Shown here: in pieces, positions 1-11,800 of the stretch | Numbering within the stretch: the first letter of the stretch is position 1 | Layout of the letters: the number at the start of each line of letters is the position of its first letter | Assembly (NCBI RefSeq): GCF_040954835.1 | Contig: NC_090699.1 | Span: 15,865,817 to 15,929,816 of the forward strand | Direction of reading: 5' to 3' | Source of the DNA: Lepisosteus oculatus | Lineage: Eukaryota > Chordata > Actinopteri > Semionotiformes > Lepisosteidae | Length of the DNA stretch: 64,000 nucleotides | The notes under the pieces: generated by a model | What the model saw: only the letters and a program-made list of their open reading frames with translations | Database searches by the model: none | What the model was told of the DNA's origin: nothing | Position numbers and translations under genes: made by a program

Positions 1-2265
1 GCGGAGCAGAGCGGAGGCGACGGCGACGGCGCGCGGGCGTTGACCACGCCGGCAACAACATCCAGCACCGCGGCACCCATCTCCACCTCTGACCTCCCGG
101 GACCAACGTGCTCCGCCGGCTGCTCCGGGGAGCCCACACAGGCCACCAGCGGGTCCCCAGCGCCGGGCCCGCTGGCCCCCTCAGAAGAGTCTGCGCTCGG
201 CAGCAGTCCTCCAGCCACGAGGCCAGGCAGGGGTTCCTCCTCTCCACTGCGGGCCTGGCCCTCCTCAGCAGGGTCTCGGGGGGCAGGCAGAGCTGGCTTC
301 CCGTCGGGCTCCCCCTGCTGGCTGCTCTGGAGAGCGCAGCCGTCCCCATGTCCAGCACCCAGGGGAGAGCAGGGGACGCTGTGGAGGTCGTTGAGGGGGA
401 GGCAGCAGGTGTCGTCGTGCTGGTTCACCGGGGGGTCGTTGTTGAGGACAGTCTCTGACCTGCACCCCCAGACGGAGACTGGGGAGCCCCCATCAGACGG
501 GGAAGCCCCGGTCAGAGCCGCGCAGTCGTTGGCTCTGGCTCGGTCGCGCGGCTCGCTGCCCTCCTCCACAGGACCCGGGGCCAGCTCGGCCCGACTGGCG
601 CACGGACCGAGGGGTTTGCCCGGGACCTGGCTGGCACTGCCCTCTGCCTGGTGGGCGCCAGGGCTCGCATCTCCACCGCCCCCGGCTCCCCTCGGGCTCC
701 CCTGCAGCGCCGCGAGGTCATTGGTGGGCAGGCTGGCGGCGCCGTGGTCACACTCGGACTCTACTGGAGGGATCGGAAGGTCTTGGGAGGCGGCTGGGCC
801 GTCCTCCGGGAGCGCATCCTGGCAGTGATCTGGAGCAGCAGGAGCCCCAGCCTCCGGAGCAGCCAGGCCCGCGCGCTGCCCGCCCCCCGCTGCGCCGCCT
901 GGGTCCGCAGGGCTGCCAGCGCCTTGAGCGCCGGCCTGGTCGCCTCCCGCCTCCGCACCGGGCTGGGCGGGCTGGGGGTCCGCGCGCCCGGCAGCAGCCT
1001 CCGCGCCAGGCGCGCCGCCAGGCCCACCAGGAGCTTCTTCGCCATGAGGGCTCGGTGGCTCCTGGGCCGGGGCGGCAGCGGGGCAGCCGGACAGCGGGGC
1101 GGCCTGCTGTTCAAGTCCGTCGCCCCCGGGCCCGAGGGGGGCAGCAGCTGTGGGCGGGGGGCCGGGGTCGGCTCCCCAGCTGCTCTCGGAGGCCGGAGGC
1201 TCTCCTGTGGGGGCGGCGCCTGCTCCTCCGTGCGTCTGTCCCTCCGCAGGGGAGAGGGAGCTGCCTGGGATACCGGGACATCCCTGTGTTCCTCCGTCCT
1301 CTCTCCCGGCCCCGTCCTCATCTGCGGCAGCCCGGAGGAAGGGCCCGGGCGCCGCGTCGGCCCCGCCATCGCCGGGCCCCGCGGCGTCTCCCCCTGGGGG
1401 ACTGCGCCGGCCCGCCTCCTGCAGGACCGCGTGGCCGCGAGACTCCGCCGCGTCTCTGCCCGGCTCAGGGAGGGTCTCGGCCTCCTGCGGGGCCAGGGCC
1501 GTGTCCTGCGAGTCCATGAGGCGGGCGGAGCCGGCCTGCGCGGCGGCGGCGGCGTCTCGGGGATCCCCCACCTGCTGCAGGGACTCAGCTGGCCTGGGGC
1601 CCTCGGGCTGCTCAGCCGCGGGCAGGGAGACGCACCGGGGCTCGGCTCCGTGCTGGCCAGCGCCGGTCGCGGTCTTGTCGGGGTGCGGGCAGCTCTCGGG
1701 CTCCACGGCGCCGTCGGCTTGGGGGCGGGGGCGCGTGTCCCACGGGGCGCTGCTGCTGTGCTCTCTCTCCTGTAGGGGGGGCGGCGGTGGCGGCGGCTGT
1801 GTGGCGACAGCGACGGCCTGCTGCGGGGCATGCTGGGATAGCCCGGCCTCATTCTGGACTGCCAGTCTGAGGGGCGAGGCGTCCGGAGCTGGGGACCCCT
1901 GCAGCGTCTCCCCAAAACCACCGCCGCACAACGCACCTGGAAGAGACCGCAATAGAACAAGAGCACATGAGCAGGAGAGGCATGCAGAAAGGCGACAGCG
2001 CCACCTGTTTTGCAAAGCTTGACGCAAGCAAGAAGGAGAGCCGAGAGGGGGATTTCCTCAAACATCACCAGCTCACAAACAACACGAGGACACGCATGTT
2101 CACCGGCTGGGGCCGGCGCGCGGGACAGGGGGACACACGAGGAGAGACAGACAGACAGGTGTAGCGGCTGGGACAGTTGGGGCGCTCTGACCTGTCTGTG
2201 GCTCAGGACCAGGCTCGTCTGTGCTTTCCACTTCCAGGATGCTGAGTTGATGGGCACCTGCGCTT
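1..2265 (-). CDS. Unidentified acidic, proline-rich protein, 5' part only (runs off left edge)
   Basis: Two exons join in phase on the minus strand: 2265-2192 and 1936-1. The first acceptor is TTGCAG, its donor GTCAGA; the second acceptor is TTCCAG. The joined frame stays open for about 670 codons to the window edge. The small exon reads LSILEVESTDEPGPEP; the large one is rich in Pro, Ala, Gly, Glu and Ser, contains an eight-Pro run and ends in the window at VVNARAPSPSPPLC. No enzymatic domain, signal peptide or membrane segment is visible, which suggests a disordered, possibly nuclear protein. The initiating exon is unresolved because the small exon needs a preceding exon ending in phase 2. 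I do not recognise it. A PRR14-like gene is possible because PRR14 adjoins FBRS in human, but its diagnostic C-terminus would lie outside. Other frames are also open because the exon is very GC-rich; this one was chosen for its length and splice continuity. Confidence 0.55.
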
Positions 2266-2703
2266 CTGCAAGATAGAGAGGGGGGGACAGGTCACGCTCC
2301 ACACAGTGCAGCACAGCCCCGCTGGCCCACGCTCAAGGCTGGTCCCAGACACCCCTTCCCCTACTACACAGCGGCCACACCAGACGTCACGGCGCTCCTC
2401 CGCTCCCAGTGACCCGAGCGCCCGGGAACACCCTCTCCCTGCCGCCTCGGGTTCCCCTAAACCCTCGCACGGTGCCCGCTTTCCGCCGGTACTTCGTGAG
2501 GGAGGACTGAGGGCCGGTGGGCAACCCCGGCCCCTTCCCCCACCAGCCCCGGCTGGCACCCCCCACTCTGCTGTAGGCCCCCTGAGCGGAACAGAACAAG
2601 CAGGTGCGGCAGGGTGCCCAACACTTCGGCACGGTGTCCCGCAGACGTACGCGGGCTGTGTGGGCCGCCGGACCTCCTGAGAAACACGCGAACGCCGACC
2701 AAA

Positions 2704-2705
2704 CA

Positions 2706-2768
<63 letters not shown>
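2704..2768. repeat. (ACGC)n microsatellite
   Basis: About 16 uninterrupted ACGC tetranucleotides in an intron of the left-edge gene. Open frames across it on both strands are repeat artefacts. Confidence 0.95.
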
Positions 2769-3301
2769 GAATCCGTCTCGCAGCGAGACCGAGACCGAGA
2801 CCTCGAGACAGCCTGCCAGCCATCGCGCAGCTCTCAACCCCCATGCATTTCCATCAGATCTGGTCAGATCGAAAACGGCGAACGAATCACCGCGAGATCG
2901 GGACACCAACGTGTTCTCTTGAGTGAAAGGAAGGAATAGGAGAAACTACGAGCCATCGCGGCTTTCCTTCCAAAATCTCAGCCAGAAAAAAATCTGGGTT
3001 TTGGACTATGCTTTAGGACTGGGCTTTAGTACGTGACGCAGAAACAAAACAAAAAAATGCAGGGCTTCTTCGCAGCTGAATCACCAGGTCGCAGATAAAT
3101 ACTGCGTCCCTTCGTCGCTTGCAGAAGTTGGCAAGAAACATCATTTCTAAAGAATAATAAGGGGAGTGGAAGACGCTTAACTTTCCAAGTAAAATGAGAC
3201 TTATTGCTCCACAGAGCACAAAATATTAAACAGCACCTGAATAGAACACAATGGTGGCTTGAGGAGCACAGAAGAAAATAAATGGCAGAGATGAGAGGAA
3301 A

Positions 3302-4290
3302 AGTTCAATCTGGAGCACCAGTCAAGAGGCTCAGTACAGTGACAGGAACAGTGTGATCTGGAGCACCAGTCGAGAGGCTCAGTACAGTGACAGGAACAGT
3401 GTGATCTGTAACACCAGTCGAGAGGCTCAGTACAGTGACAGGAACAGTGTGATCTGTAACACCAGTCGAGAGGCTCAGTACAGTGACAGGAACAGTGTGA
3501 TCTGTAACACCAGTCAAGAGGCTCAGTACAGTGACAGGAACAGTGTGATCTGGAGCACCAGTCACGAGGCTCAGTACAGTGACAGGAACAGTCTGATCTG
3601 GAACACCAGTCAAGAGGCTCAGTACAGTGACAGGAACAGTGTGATCTGTAACACCAGTCGAGAGGCTCAGTACAGTGACAGGAACAGTGTGATCTGTAAC
3701 ACCAGTCGAGAGGCTCAGTACAGTGACAGGAACAGTGTGATCTGTAACACCAGTCGAGAGGCTCAGTACAGTGACAGGAACAGTGTGATCTGTAACACCA
3801 GTCAAGAGGCTCAGTACAGTGACAGGAACAGTGTGACCTGGAACACCAGTCAAGAGGCTCAGTACAGTGAGTACAGTGACAGGAACAGTGTGACCTGGAA
3901 CACCAGTCAAGAGGCTCAGTACAGTGACAGGAACAGTGTGATCTGGAACACCAGTCAAGAGGCTCAGTACAGTGAGTTCAGTGACAGGAACAGTGTGATC
4001 TGTAACACCAGTCGAGAGGCTCAGTACAGTGACAGGAACAGTGTGATCTGGAACACCAGTCAAGAGGCTCAGTACAGTGAGTACAGTGACAGGAACAGTG
4101 TGATCTGGAACACCAGTCACGAGGCTCAGTACAGTGACAGGAACAGTGTGATCTGGAACACCAGTCAAGAGGCTCAGTACAGTGACAGGAACAGTGTGAT
4201 CTGGAACACCAGTCAAGAGGCTCAGTACAGTGACAGGAACAGTGTGATCTGGAACACCAGTCAAGAGCTTCAGTACTGTGACAGGAAGTG
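3302..4290. repeat. 48-bp minisatellite, about 20 units
   Basis: The unit contains CACCAGTCAAGAGGCTCAG and GACAGGAACAGTGTGATCTG. Some units carry a 9-bp insertion. Because 48 is a multiple of three, long repetitive frames stay open on both strands (a 16-residue period such as SDRNSVIWNTSQEAQY). The array lies between the candidate promoter and the coding exons of the left-edge gene, so it is most simply intronic. Confidence 0.95.
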
Positions 4291-4705
4291 TGCACTCCTG
4301 TCCTGGGGGTGTGTGTCTCACTCTCAGGGCCTGTACACTCCTGTCCTGGAGGGTGTGTGTGTACATCTCTCAGGGCATGTACACTCCTGTCCTGGGGGGG
4401 GGGGGGTGTGTGCGTCTCTCAGGGCATGTACACTCCTATCCTGGGGGGGGTGTGTGCGTCTCTCAGGGCATGTACACTCCTGTCCTGGGTGTGTGTGTGT
4501 GTGTGTGTGTGCGCGCGCATCTCTCAGGGCCTGTACACTCCTGTCCTGGGGGGTGTGTGCGTCTCTCAGGGCCTGTACACTCCTGTCCTGGGGGGTGTGT
4601 GCGTCTCTAAGGGCCTGTACACTCCTGTCCTGGGGGGTGTGTGCGTCTCTCAGGGCCTGTACACTCCTGTCCTGGGGGGTGTGTGCGTCTCTCAGACCTG
4701 GGGGG
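4290..4705. repeat. Minisatellite of about 38-50 bp with poly-G and (GT)n
   Basis: Repeated GTCTCTCAGGGCCTGTACA and CTCCTGTCCTGGGGGG modules, variable in length, with an embedded (GT)n at about 4490-4512. It follows directly on the 48-bp array. Confidence 0.9.
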
Positions 4706-4784
4706 TGTGTGCGTGATTCCACGATGTGGGGTGCAGCAGCGACAGAGAGCAGCACAGCATAGAGCTGGACAGGAGGCAAGCAGG

Positions 4785-5040
4785 TCAGCCCTCACCGTGC
4801 CTGCACGGGGGTACCCCTCACTCCCACCCTCACCGTGCCTGCACGGGGGGTACCCCTCACTCCCACCCTCACCGTGCCTGCACGGGGGGTACCCCTCACT
4901 CCAGCCCTCACCCTGCCTGCACGGGGGTACCCCTCGTCTCCGGCCCTCACGGGGATACCCCTTGTCTCAGACCCTCACCCTGTCCACACGGGGGTACCCC
5001 TCGTCTCCCGCCCTCACTTTGCCTGCACGGGGGTACCCGG
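4785..5040. repeat. GC-rich minisatellite, about 38 bp
   Basis: Six or seven units built on CCCTCACCGTGCCTGCACGG and GGGTACCCCTC, at the edge of the CpG island. Confidence 0.9.
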
Positions 5041-6450
5041 GACAGCTCCGGGCGGGACCTCTGAGTCCGGGCGGGTAATGGGCTCTGCGGGGCCCGCAGC
5101 GGAGCACACGAGAGGGGCGGCGGTACCCCCCACACCCGGCAGAGGCAGCCAGAGGGGCACGAACCCCGCACGAGCACCGCAGACTCGCAGGAGAGCGGGA
5201 CCTCGCCGAGGCTCTCGCACACACGCCGGGCAGCACGCAGGCCCTCAGCCCGGGGCGGCCTGCCAGTGCGGAGGAGCCGGTACCGCTGCGCTCCCCGCTC
5301 AGCCTCAGCCGGTCAACTCCCCCTGCAGGACCCGCAGGGCGCCGGGTTTCCGCCGGGCCGGCCCCGGGCAGCAGCCGCGGCGGCCCAGTTATGTAACCCC
5401 ACCGGCGACGGCGGGCCGGCTCCGCTCCCACGGCTGCGCACCTCCGCGCTCGCCCGTGAAACATTAATATCCCGGTCACACACACACACACGCCACCTTC
5501 CCGTGTCCCGCCAGACCCCCTCCTCCCCGGCGAGGGAATAAACCCCCGTGACGTCACCCGCGGGGTCAACCGCCGCCCAGAAATTAGGCTTTTTTTTTTT
5601 CCCTCGGAGCCGAAAATTTTCCCACCCCGACCCCGGGCTCCGCACGGCTGCGGGACCCTATCCCGGCTCGGGGTCGCTTCCCCAAAAATTCCCTCCGCAG
5701 GTATTTCTGAGCCCACGCCGCGCGGGGGCCCGCCAGGGGGGGACCAGGCAGCTCACCACAACATCCACCGGCCTCGAAAACCCATCGTGGACCAGACTGA
5801 AATAGTGCATTTCCCCTGCCGCTACCGCGCCGTGCCAGTCTGTGGGACAGGACGGGGACAAGCCGCTGCCCAGCGAGGTCCTGTTTCGGCCACAACCCCC
5901 CCCCCGCAACGCGGAGGCCGGTCGCTGATGCCGCCCCATGAGCGCCGCCCGGCGCTCGCCCCCTCGCGGAACCCCCCCCTCCTCCTCCCCGACCCCCGCC
6001 GCCATCTTCTCTCCCCTCCTACCTGAATTTCTCAGCCGCTTTCTTTCACTAAAAACTCGGGGAAGGAGTCGCCATCCGCCTGAAATCGTCCTCAATCCGT
6101 GACAGGGCCGCTCCAAACTGTCTCTCGGTACCCAGCGAGCTGCTGGCGGGACCGTGGGAGCGGGTAAAAGTGAGGGCTAACCGGCTGCGGGTCCGGACGG
6201 CAATTCGGCGGCCGGCTGCGGGGAGGAGACTCGGGTTTCAGCGAAATGGAGGAGCGCCGCGCGCCGAGAGGCTGGGAGCGCGCCGCAGCCTCGCGAGAGC
6301 CCGGCCGCCCGCCGCCGCGGCAGGGGCTGACGGGAAGTGTAGTTTTCTGCTCGTCCTGCAGCGCGAGAAAGAAGTTGTCTCCAAGGCGAGCGTTTGTTTT
6401 TTTTTCCCCCAGTGTCGTCCCCGGGCGCCACCGTGAGTCTTCCTCTTTCA
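5040..6450 (-). promoter_or_regulatory. CpG-island promoter of the left-edge gene
   Basis: The region is dense in CpG and lies upstream of the minus-strand exons. On the minus strand it carries AAGATGGCGG near 5998-6008, a YY1-type element. ACTACACTTCCCG at 6343-6331 fits the ACTAYRNNNCCCR core-promoter motif bound by ZNF143/THAP11-type factors. No TATA box is evident. The transcription start was not determined. Confidence 0.5.
5757..5815 (-). other. Candidate upstream exon of the left-edge gene
   Basis: On the minus strand an acceptor (GCGGCAG) precedes GGGAAATG and a consensus donor (GTGAGC) follows 59 nt later. The ATG at 5810-5808 opens a frame beginning MHYFSLVHDGF. Its phase does not connect directly to exon 2265-2192, so either another exon lies between or this one is untranslated. 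A first non-coding exon may end at 6023, where TTCAG is followed by GTAGGAG. Confidence 0.25.
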
Positions 6451-7282
6451 CAGTTACTCCTGCCGTGCGTTACACCTCCGGCATGTCGCTCGTATGCTCT
6501 TTGGTCGAAATATCAGGAGCGTCTGTCGCCTGAACGGGCTCTGCGTGTGCCCCAGTTGAGAAGCCGGAGACGGACTCCCGTGACCCTCCGGGCTGAGCCG
6601 CCCGGCTCTCGCCTGCGCACCTGTAGCCCGGACACGTCGAGCCCGCTCGCCCCTCCTGGGCGCATAGCCCTTCGCCAGGGGACCACAGCGAGCAGAAGTC
6701 CTGTGTTAAAGGCCATAGCAGCACCCAAGTGCATGCGGGTCCTGGAGCTACTGCGCCACCTAGCGGTTTCGCTGCACTGGGACCCCATCTCCCCACACCG
6801 GGTACCCCCAAAAACCACCTGCGCGCCCACAGACACACCATTTCACCTTTCATTCCTCTAGCAGCCGCTGTAAAGTAAGGATTCCTGTCTGCGTGGAAAT
6901 CCTGTGAGACCCTGGGAGATCCTGAGGCTGATCCCTGTAGATCCTTGGAAACCCTGACAGATCACTGAGGAACCCTAGGAGATCTAGCAGAATTTTGGGG
7001 ACCCTGGGAGCTCATAGCAGAATTTTGCGGGATCCTCTCATACCCCCCACTTTTAACTCCTTTTACGATATTCATTTGTACCTGCTTTGAGATGAAAGAA
7101 GATAAATAAATATCATTAATAAATATAATGAATAAATAGTTATTTAAACAATAAAAATATACATTGTTACATGAAACAATTATTAATATCAAATATTATT
7201 ACCACAGTATATAATACTGTTATCATGTATTATTAATTATACAAGTGATTAATAACTATAATTGATCAATAATAATTAATAA
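6450..7282. other. Intergenic, no gene seen
   Basis: The region passes from GC-rich promoter flank to AT-rich DNA with TAA-rich runs. At 6898-7040 there is a short degenerate repetition of CCTGGGAGATCCTGAGG-like phrases. I see no exon or RNA gene. Confidence 0.5.
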
Positions 7283-7480
7283 TAATAATAGTAATAATTG
7301 CTTACACTTTTTAAGTGCTTTTCTGGACACTCCACTCAAAGCTCTTTACAGGTAATGGGGATCCCCTCCACCACCACCAGTGTGCAGCCCCACCTGGATG
7401 ATGCGACGGCAGCCATAGTGCGCCAGAACGCTCCCCACACACCGGGTATCAGTGGGGAGGAGAGCAGAGTAATGAAACCA
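7283..7480 (+). mobile_element. Fragment of a ~0.5-kb interspersed repeat (forward)
   Basis: It begins near a TAA-rich run with TTGCTTACACTTTTTAAGTG, then CTTTTCTGGACACTCCACTC, and continues through GTGGGGAGGAGAGCAGAGT. The same order recurs at 9715-10265 and 50890-51360, and inverted at 7818-7926 and about 12280-12550. I cannot assign it to a named family. Confidence 0.7.
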
Positions 7481-7817
7481 ATTACTATACTCACTTGCAT
7501 TTGTGACAGTAGCGCCAATAACAGCAACAGTAATGTACAGCTGTAGTAGTAACAGCAGTAGTAATGTACAGCTGTAGTATTAACAGAAGTAGTAATGTAC
7601 AGCTGTAGAATTGAGGGCAGCAGTAATGTACAGCAGAAGTATTAAGAGCAACAGAAATGTACAGCTGTTGTATGAACAGCAGCAGTGATGTACAGCAGTA
7701 GTATTAAGAACAGCAGTAATGTACAGCAGTAGTATGAACAGCAGCAGTAATGTACAGCAGTAGTATTAAGAACAGCAGTAATGTACAGCTGTTGTATGAA
7801 CAGCAGCAGTGATGTAC

Positions 7818-7926
7818 AGGTCATCCAGGTGGGGCTGCACATTGGTGGTGGTGGAGGGGATCCCCATTACCTATAAAGCGCTTTGAGTGGAGTGTCCAGA
7901 AAAGCGCTATATAAGTGTAAGCAATT
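7818..7926 (-). mobile_element. Inverted fragment of the ~0.5-kb interspersed repeat
   Basis: This is the reverse complement of the left ~110 bp of the element at 7283, including GAGTGGAGTGTCCAGAAAAG and GTAAGCAATTATTA. With the forward copy it forms an inverted pair around part of the minisatellite. Confidence 0.75.
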
Positions 7927-8979
7927 ATTAATGATTATTATTACAGCAGTAGTATTAACAGCAGTAGTAATTTAGTCAAGCTGGTAGTACTACTCATTGC
8001 TGCTGCTGATGTTTCCTGCACATTACCGCTGTTATTAATATTATTGCTACAGTACATATTACCGCTGCTGTTAATACTACTAAACATTACTGCAACTGAT
8101 AATACTACTGCTGTTATTACTATTTCTGTCAATACTACTGCTGCTGATAATACTATTTCTGTACATTACTGCTGTTATTAATATTACTACTACAGTATAT
8201 ATTACGACTCTGTTGTTAATACTACAGCTGTCTATTACTGTCACTCTTAATACTATTGCTGTATGTCACTGCTGCTGTAGTATTAAGAACAGAGTAATGG
8301 AAGCAGCAGTATTAAGAACAGCAGTAATGTACAGCACTAGTATTAAGAGCAGCAGTAATATAGAGGTGTAGTATTAAGAGCAGCAGTAATGTACAGCTGT
8401 AGTATGAAAAGCAACAATACTTTTGATCAGCAGTATGAACAGCTGCAATAATGTACAACAGTACTGTTAGCAGCAGTAGTATACAGCATTAATATTAGTT
8501 ACAGCAGTACTGTACAACAGTAGTATTAACAGCAGCAGTAATGTACAGCAGTAGTTTTGAAATCAACTGTAATTTACAGCACTAGCAGTGACAGTAATGT
8601 ATTTCAGGAGTAGCTTCAGCACTGTGCAGCAGTGGTATTAACAACAGAAATAAGATAATCAGTAGTATAAAGAGCACTAGTAAACTACAGCAGCAGTATT
8701 GAAAGCAACAGAAATGTCCAATAGTATTTTTACAAACAGCAGTAATATATAGCAGCAATATTAATAACAGCAGTACATTACAAGCAATGTAGAACATTAT
8801 TATATGTCATTATATGTCATTGTGTATTATATGTGTTGTAACACCTGCAGTAATGGTTAGCAATAGTATTCACAGTGGCACTAGTATACAGTAGTGATAT
8901 CAGTCGTATTAACAGCTGTAATAATATAGATCAGCAATATTAAAAGCACAGACTATTTACAGTGATATTAAAAGCAGAA

Positions 8980-9022
8980 GTAGATAGATAGATATTACTT
9001 TATTAATCCCATAGGGAAATTG
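8980..9022. mobile_element. Short retroelement tail fragment
   Basis: TAGATAGATAGATATTACTT followed by TATTAATCCCATAGGGAAAT resembles the tail of a very common fish SINE/LINE. Only about 40 bp is present. Confidence 0.5.
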
Positions 9023-9714
9023 ATAATATACAACAGTAGAATTAACACCAGCAGTAATGTACAGTAGTATTAAAAGCAGCACTAATGTACAGCAGTAGTA
9101 TTAATAGGAGCATTAGTGTACAGTAGTAGTACAGTATTAACAGCATCAGTAATGTACAGCAGAATTAATGTACAGGATTAGTATTAACCTCAACAGTAAT
9201 GTCTAGATGTAGTATTAACACCTATAGCAATAATGTACAGCTGTAGTATTAAGAGCAGCAGTAACGTACAACTGTAGTATCAAGAGCAGCAGTAACATAA
9301 ATCTGTAGTATCAAGAGCAGCAGTAACATAAATCTGTAGTATTAAGAGCAGCAGTAACGTACAGCTGTAGTATTAAGACCAGCAGTAATGTACAGCTGTA
9401 GTATTAACAGCAGTAGTAGTGTACAGCAGCAGCAATAAGAGCAACAGTGATATACAGCAATAGTATTAAGAGCACCAGTAATGGACAGCTGTAGTATTAA
9501 GAGCAACAGTGATATAGAGGAGTAGTATTAAGGGCAGCAGTAATATAGAGCTGTAGTATTAAGGGCAGCAGTAATATAGAGCTGGAGTGTTAGGAGCAGC
9601 AGTAGCATACAGCAAAATTACAGCAGTATTATTAATAGCCACAGTAATAGAGGTAGGAGTATTTACAGCAGTAGTATTAATAACACAGTAATAACAACAG
9701 AGTAATAGAAGCAG

Positions 9715-10265
9715 TAATAGTAATAACAATAATAATAATAATAATAATAATAATTATTGCTTACAGTTATATAGCACTTTTCTGGACACTCCACTCAAAG
9801 CTCTTCACAGGTAATGGGGACTCCCCTCCACCACCAGTGTGCAGCCCCACCTGGATGATGCTCCAGTCTGCTCACACACACCAGCTCTCAGTGGGGAGGA
9901 GAGCAGAGTGATGAAGCCAGTTCAGAGAGGGGGATTATTAGGAGGCCATGACTGGTAAAGGTCAGGGAGAAATTTGGCCAGGATGCTGGGGTAACACCCC
10001 TACTCTTTTCAAGAAACACCCTGGGATTTTTAATGACCACAGAGAGTCAGGACCTCGGTTTTATGTCTCATCTGAAGGACTGCGCCTTTTTACAGAATAA
10101 TATGTCTCCATCACTATGCTGGGGCATAAGGACCCACACAGACTCTGGGGTGAGCGCCCCCTACTGGCCCCACTAACACCTCTTCCAGCTGCAACCTCAG
10201 CTTTCCCAGCAGTCTCCCCTCCAGGTACTGACCAGGCTCACAGCTGCTGAGCCTAAGGGGGCAGA
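9715..10265 (+). mobile_element. Longest copy of the ~0.5-kb interspersed repeat
   Basis: It starts after (TAA)n with TTATATAGCACTTTTCTGG, then CACTCCACTCAAAGCTCTTC. It runs through AAGAAACACCCTGGGATTTT and ends near AGGTACTGACCAGGCTCACA. No protein is encoded. The module order is shared with 50890-51360. Confidence 0.75.
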
Positions 10266-10529
10266 CAGATGTGAGCTGCAGTAAAAACAAGCCTGAATTT
10301 AGGGGTCACCTGATCCATGACATAACCAGTAGCGTCAACATCAGCAGTAATAGACAGCAGTAGTATTAACAGCAGAATTAATTGTAGGGGATAAGCCTTA
10401 ACCTCAACAGTTATGTATAGCAGTAGTATTAATAGTAGAAATAATTTCGAAAAAACACATGAACACCCACAGTGATTTCTAGCTGTAGGATTAACAGCAG
10501 CAGTAATGTGCAGCTGTAGTACAGTGCAG

Positions 10530-11385
10530 TCGAGATCTCCCCACAGATGTTCAATACTATTCAAGCCTGGGGACCGTGAAGGCCATTCCAAAACCTTCAT
10601 CTTCCGTTCCTGTTAGTACTTCATGGTTGATTCTGAGGGATGTTTGGATTGCCGTCGTGCTGAAACATACAGCCTCTTTTCAGCTTCCATTTCTTCACTG
10701 ACTCTGGGACACGAGCTTCTAGGATGTGTGGATATTTAGTAGAGTCCATTCTCCCCTCTACCCGCACACTGTCTCCTGTGCCGCCGCCGGCTGCCACACG
10801 ACTCCCAAGCGTAACGGATCCACCCCCCGTGCTGAACAGCTGGCGAGGTGTTCTTTTCTTCCAATACCTCACCTGTCTCTCTCCAAATGCATCTTCTGTG
10901 GCTGTGGCCAAACCTTTTCAATTTCTGTTTCATCAGTCCACCTGCCCTTTGTTCCAAACGGTTTCCGCCTTATCCCAGTATTGGTTTGCATACTTCCAAC
11001 GTCGCCTCTTCTGAGGACGTTTCCTGCTGACAGCTCTCCCGTGCAGATCATTTTTGTGTAAGCCAGGCTGTACTGTGGACCTGTGGACCACTACTGCGGT
11101 GGCACTTTAACCTTTCTGCAGCTCCTCTGCAGCGATAGGTGGGTTCTGCTGCGTATATCTGACCAGTTTACGAGCAGTTCAGTTTTCTGTTTTTGACTTC
11201 AACGGTTCCCTTTGACTTCCATTTCTTCACGATGTTTCTGATGGTGGAGATTCCAAGTTGGAGGCTTTTAGATGTCTTTTTAAAGCCTTCCCCTGCTTTG
11301 TAAGAGTCGCGTGTCTTTATTTTCAAGTCCTCAGTCAGCTGCTTAGAGGAGCCCATGGTGGCTGAGGGTAGGCACAGCACCCTGA
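10530..11385 (-). pseudogene. Degenerate Tc1/mariner-type transposase
   Basis: Minus-strand fragments in different frames follow the order of a Tc1-like transposase. Near 11365 an N-terminal helix-turn-helix region reads MGSSKQLTEDLKIKTRDSY, with STIRNIVKKWKSKGTVEVKN. At 11050-10880 comes RRKPFGTKGRWTDETEIEKV. At 10800-10620 comes YPHILEARVPESVKKWKLKR, with MFQHDGNPNIPQNQP. At 10600-10530 the C-terminal PSRSPGLNSIEHLWGDL follows. Frameshifts and stops separate these blocks, so it is inactive. Terminal inverted repeats were not delimited. Confidence 0.8.
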
Positions 11386-11514
11386 GAGGTTAGCGGGGTC
11401 CGTCTTTAACTCTGGAAGTGTCTTCGTCTCGCTTAATTTAAGGCCCAAGGAGCCAATCAAGTTTTGAAGGCTTAAGAAAAGTTCTGATGAATCAACTGGA
11501 TAATTAGCAAAGAA

Positions 11515-11800
11515 ATAGTAACGGGGCTCTGTGGCTCAGGATCTGTGCCTGTGGCTGGAAGGTTGCCAGTTCAAATCCCGCGGCCAGCAGAGGAATCCTA
11601 CTTCATTGGGCCCCTGAGCAAGGTCCTTAACCCCAGCTGCTCCAGGGGTGCTGTATAAATGGCTGACCCTGCGCTCTGACCCCCAGCTTCTCTCTCCCTG
11701 TCTGTGTGTCTCATGGGGATCAAGCTGGGGTCTGAGAAAAGACAAATTCCTAATGCAAGAGATTGTATAGGGCCAATAAAGTGATCTGATCTGAATGGTG
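11515..11800 (+). mobile_element. tRNA-derived SINE
   Basis: The 5' head has an A-box-like TGGCTCAGGATCTG and a B-box GTTCAAATCCC. A conserved body follows with GGGCCCCTGAGCAAGGTCCT, GCTGTATAAATGGCTGACCC and TGCGCTCTGACCCC. The element ends in short GATCTGATCTGA repeats. There is no intact tRNA fold. Confidence 0.8.

Larger units (their letters stand above)
7500..9715. repeat. Degenerate 27-30-bp minisatellite
   Basis: Units centre on AGCAGTAATGTACAGCTGTA followed by GTATTAA. They are strongly diverged and interrupted by other repeats (7818-7926 and about 8980-9022). There is no coding potential beyond short repeat-derived frames. Confidence 0.9.

Noticed and set aside
1-2265. SRCAP as identity of the left-edge gene
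   Set aside because: Its position downstream of FBRS would fit, but the SRCAP N-terminus has an HSA domain and helicase region early on. None of that is present in this long disordered exon.
761-2314. Minus-strand Arg/Pro-rich frame of 517 codons and the overlapping plus-strand frames
   Set aside because: A different minus-strand frame stays open across the whole exon to the window edge and joins the upstream exon in phase. The Arg-rich frame stops at 761.
3305-4762. Long repetitive reading frames on both strands (about 350 and 470 codons)
   Set aside because: They are produced by a 48-bp tandem unit whose length is a multiple of three. There are no splice sites or conserved protein features.
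4700-4775. Extra coding exon for the left-edge gene on the minus strand
   Set aside because: Acceptor- and donor-like bases exist, but the piece overlaps repeat DNA, its protein is featureless and the phase was not convincing.
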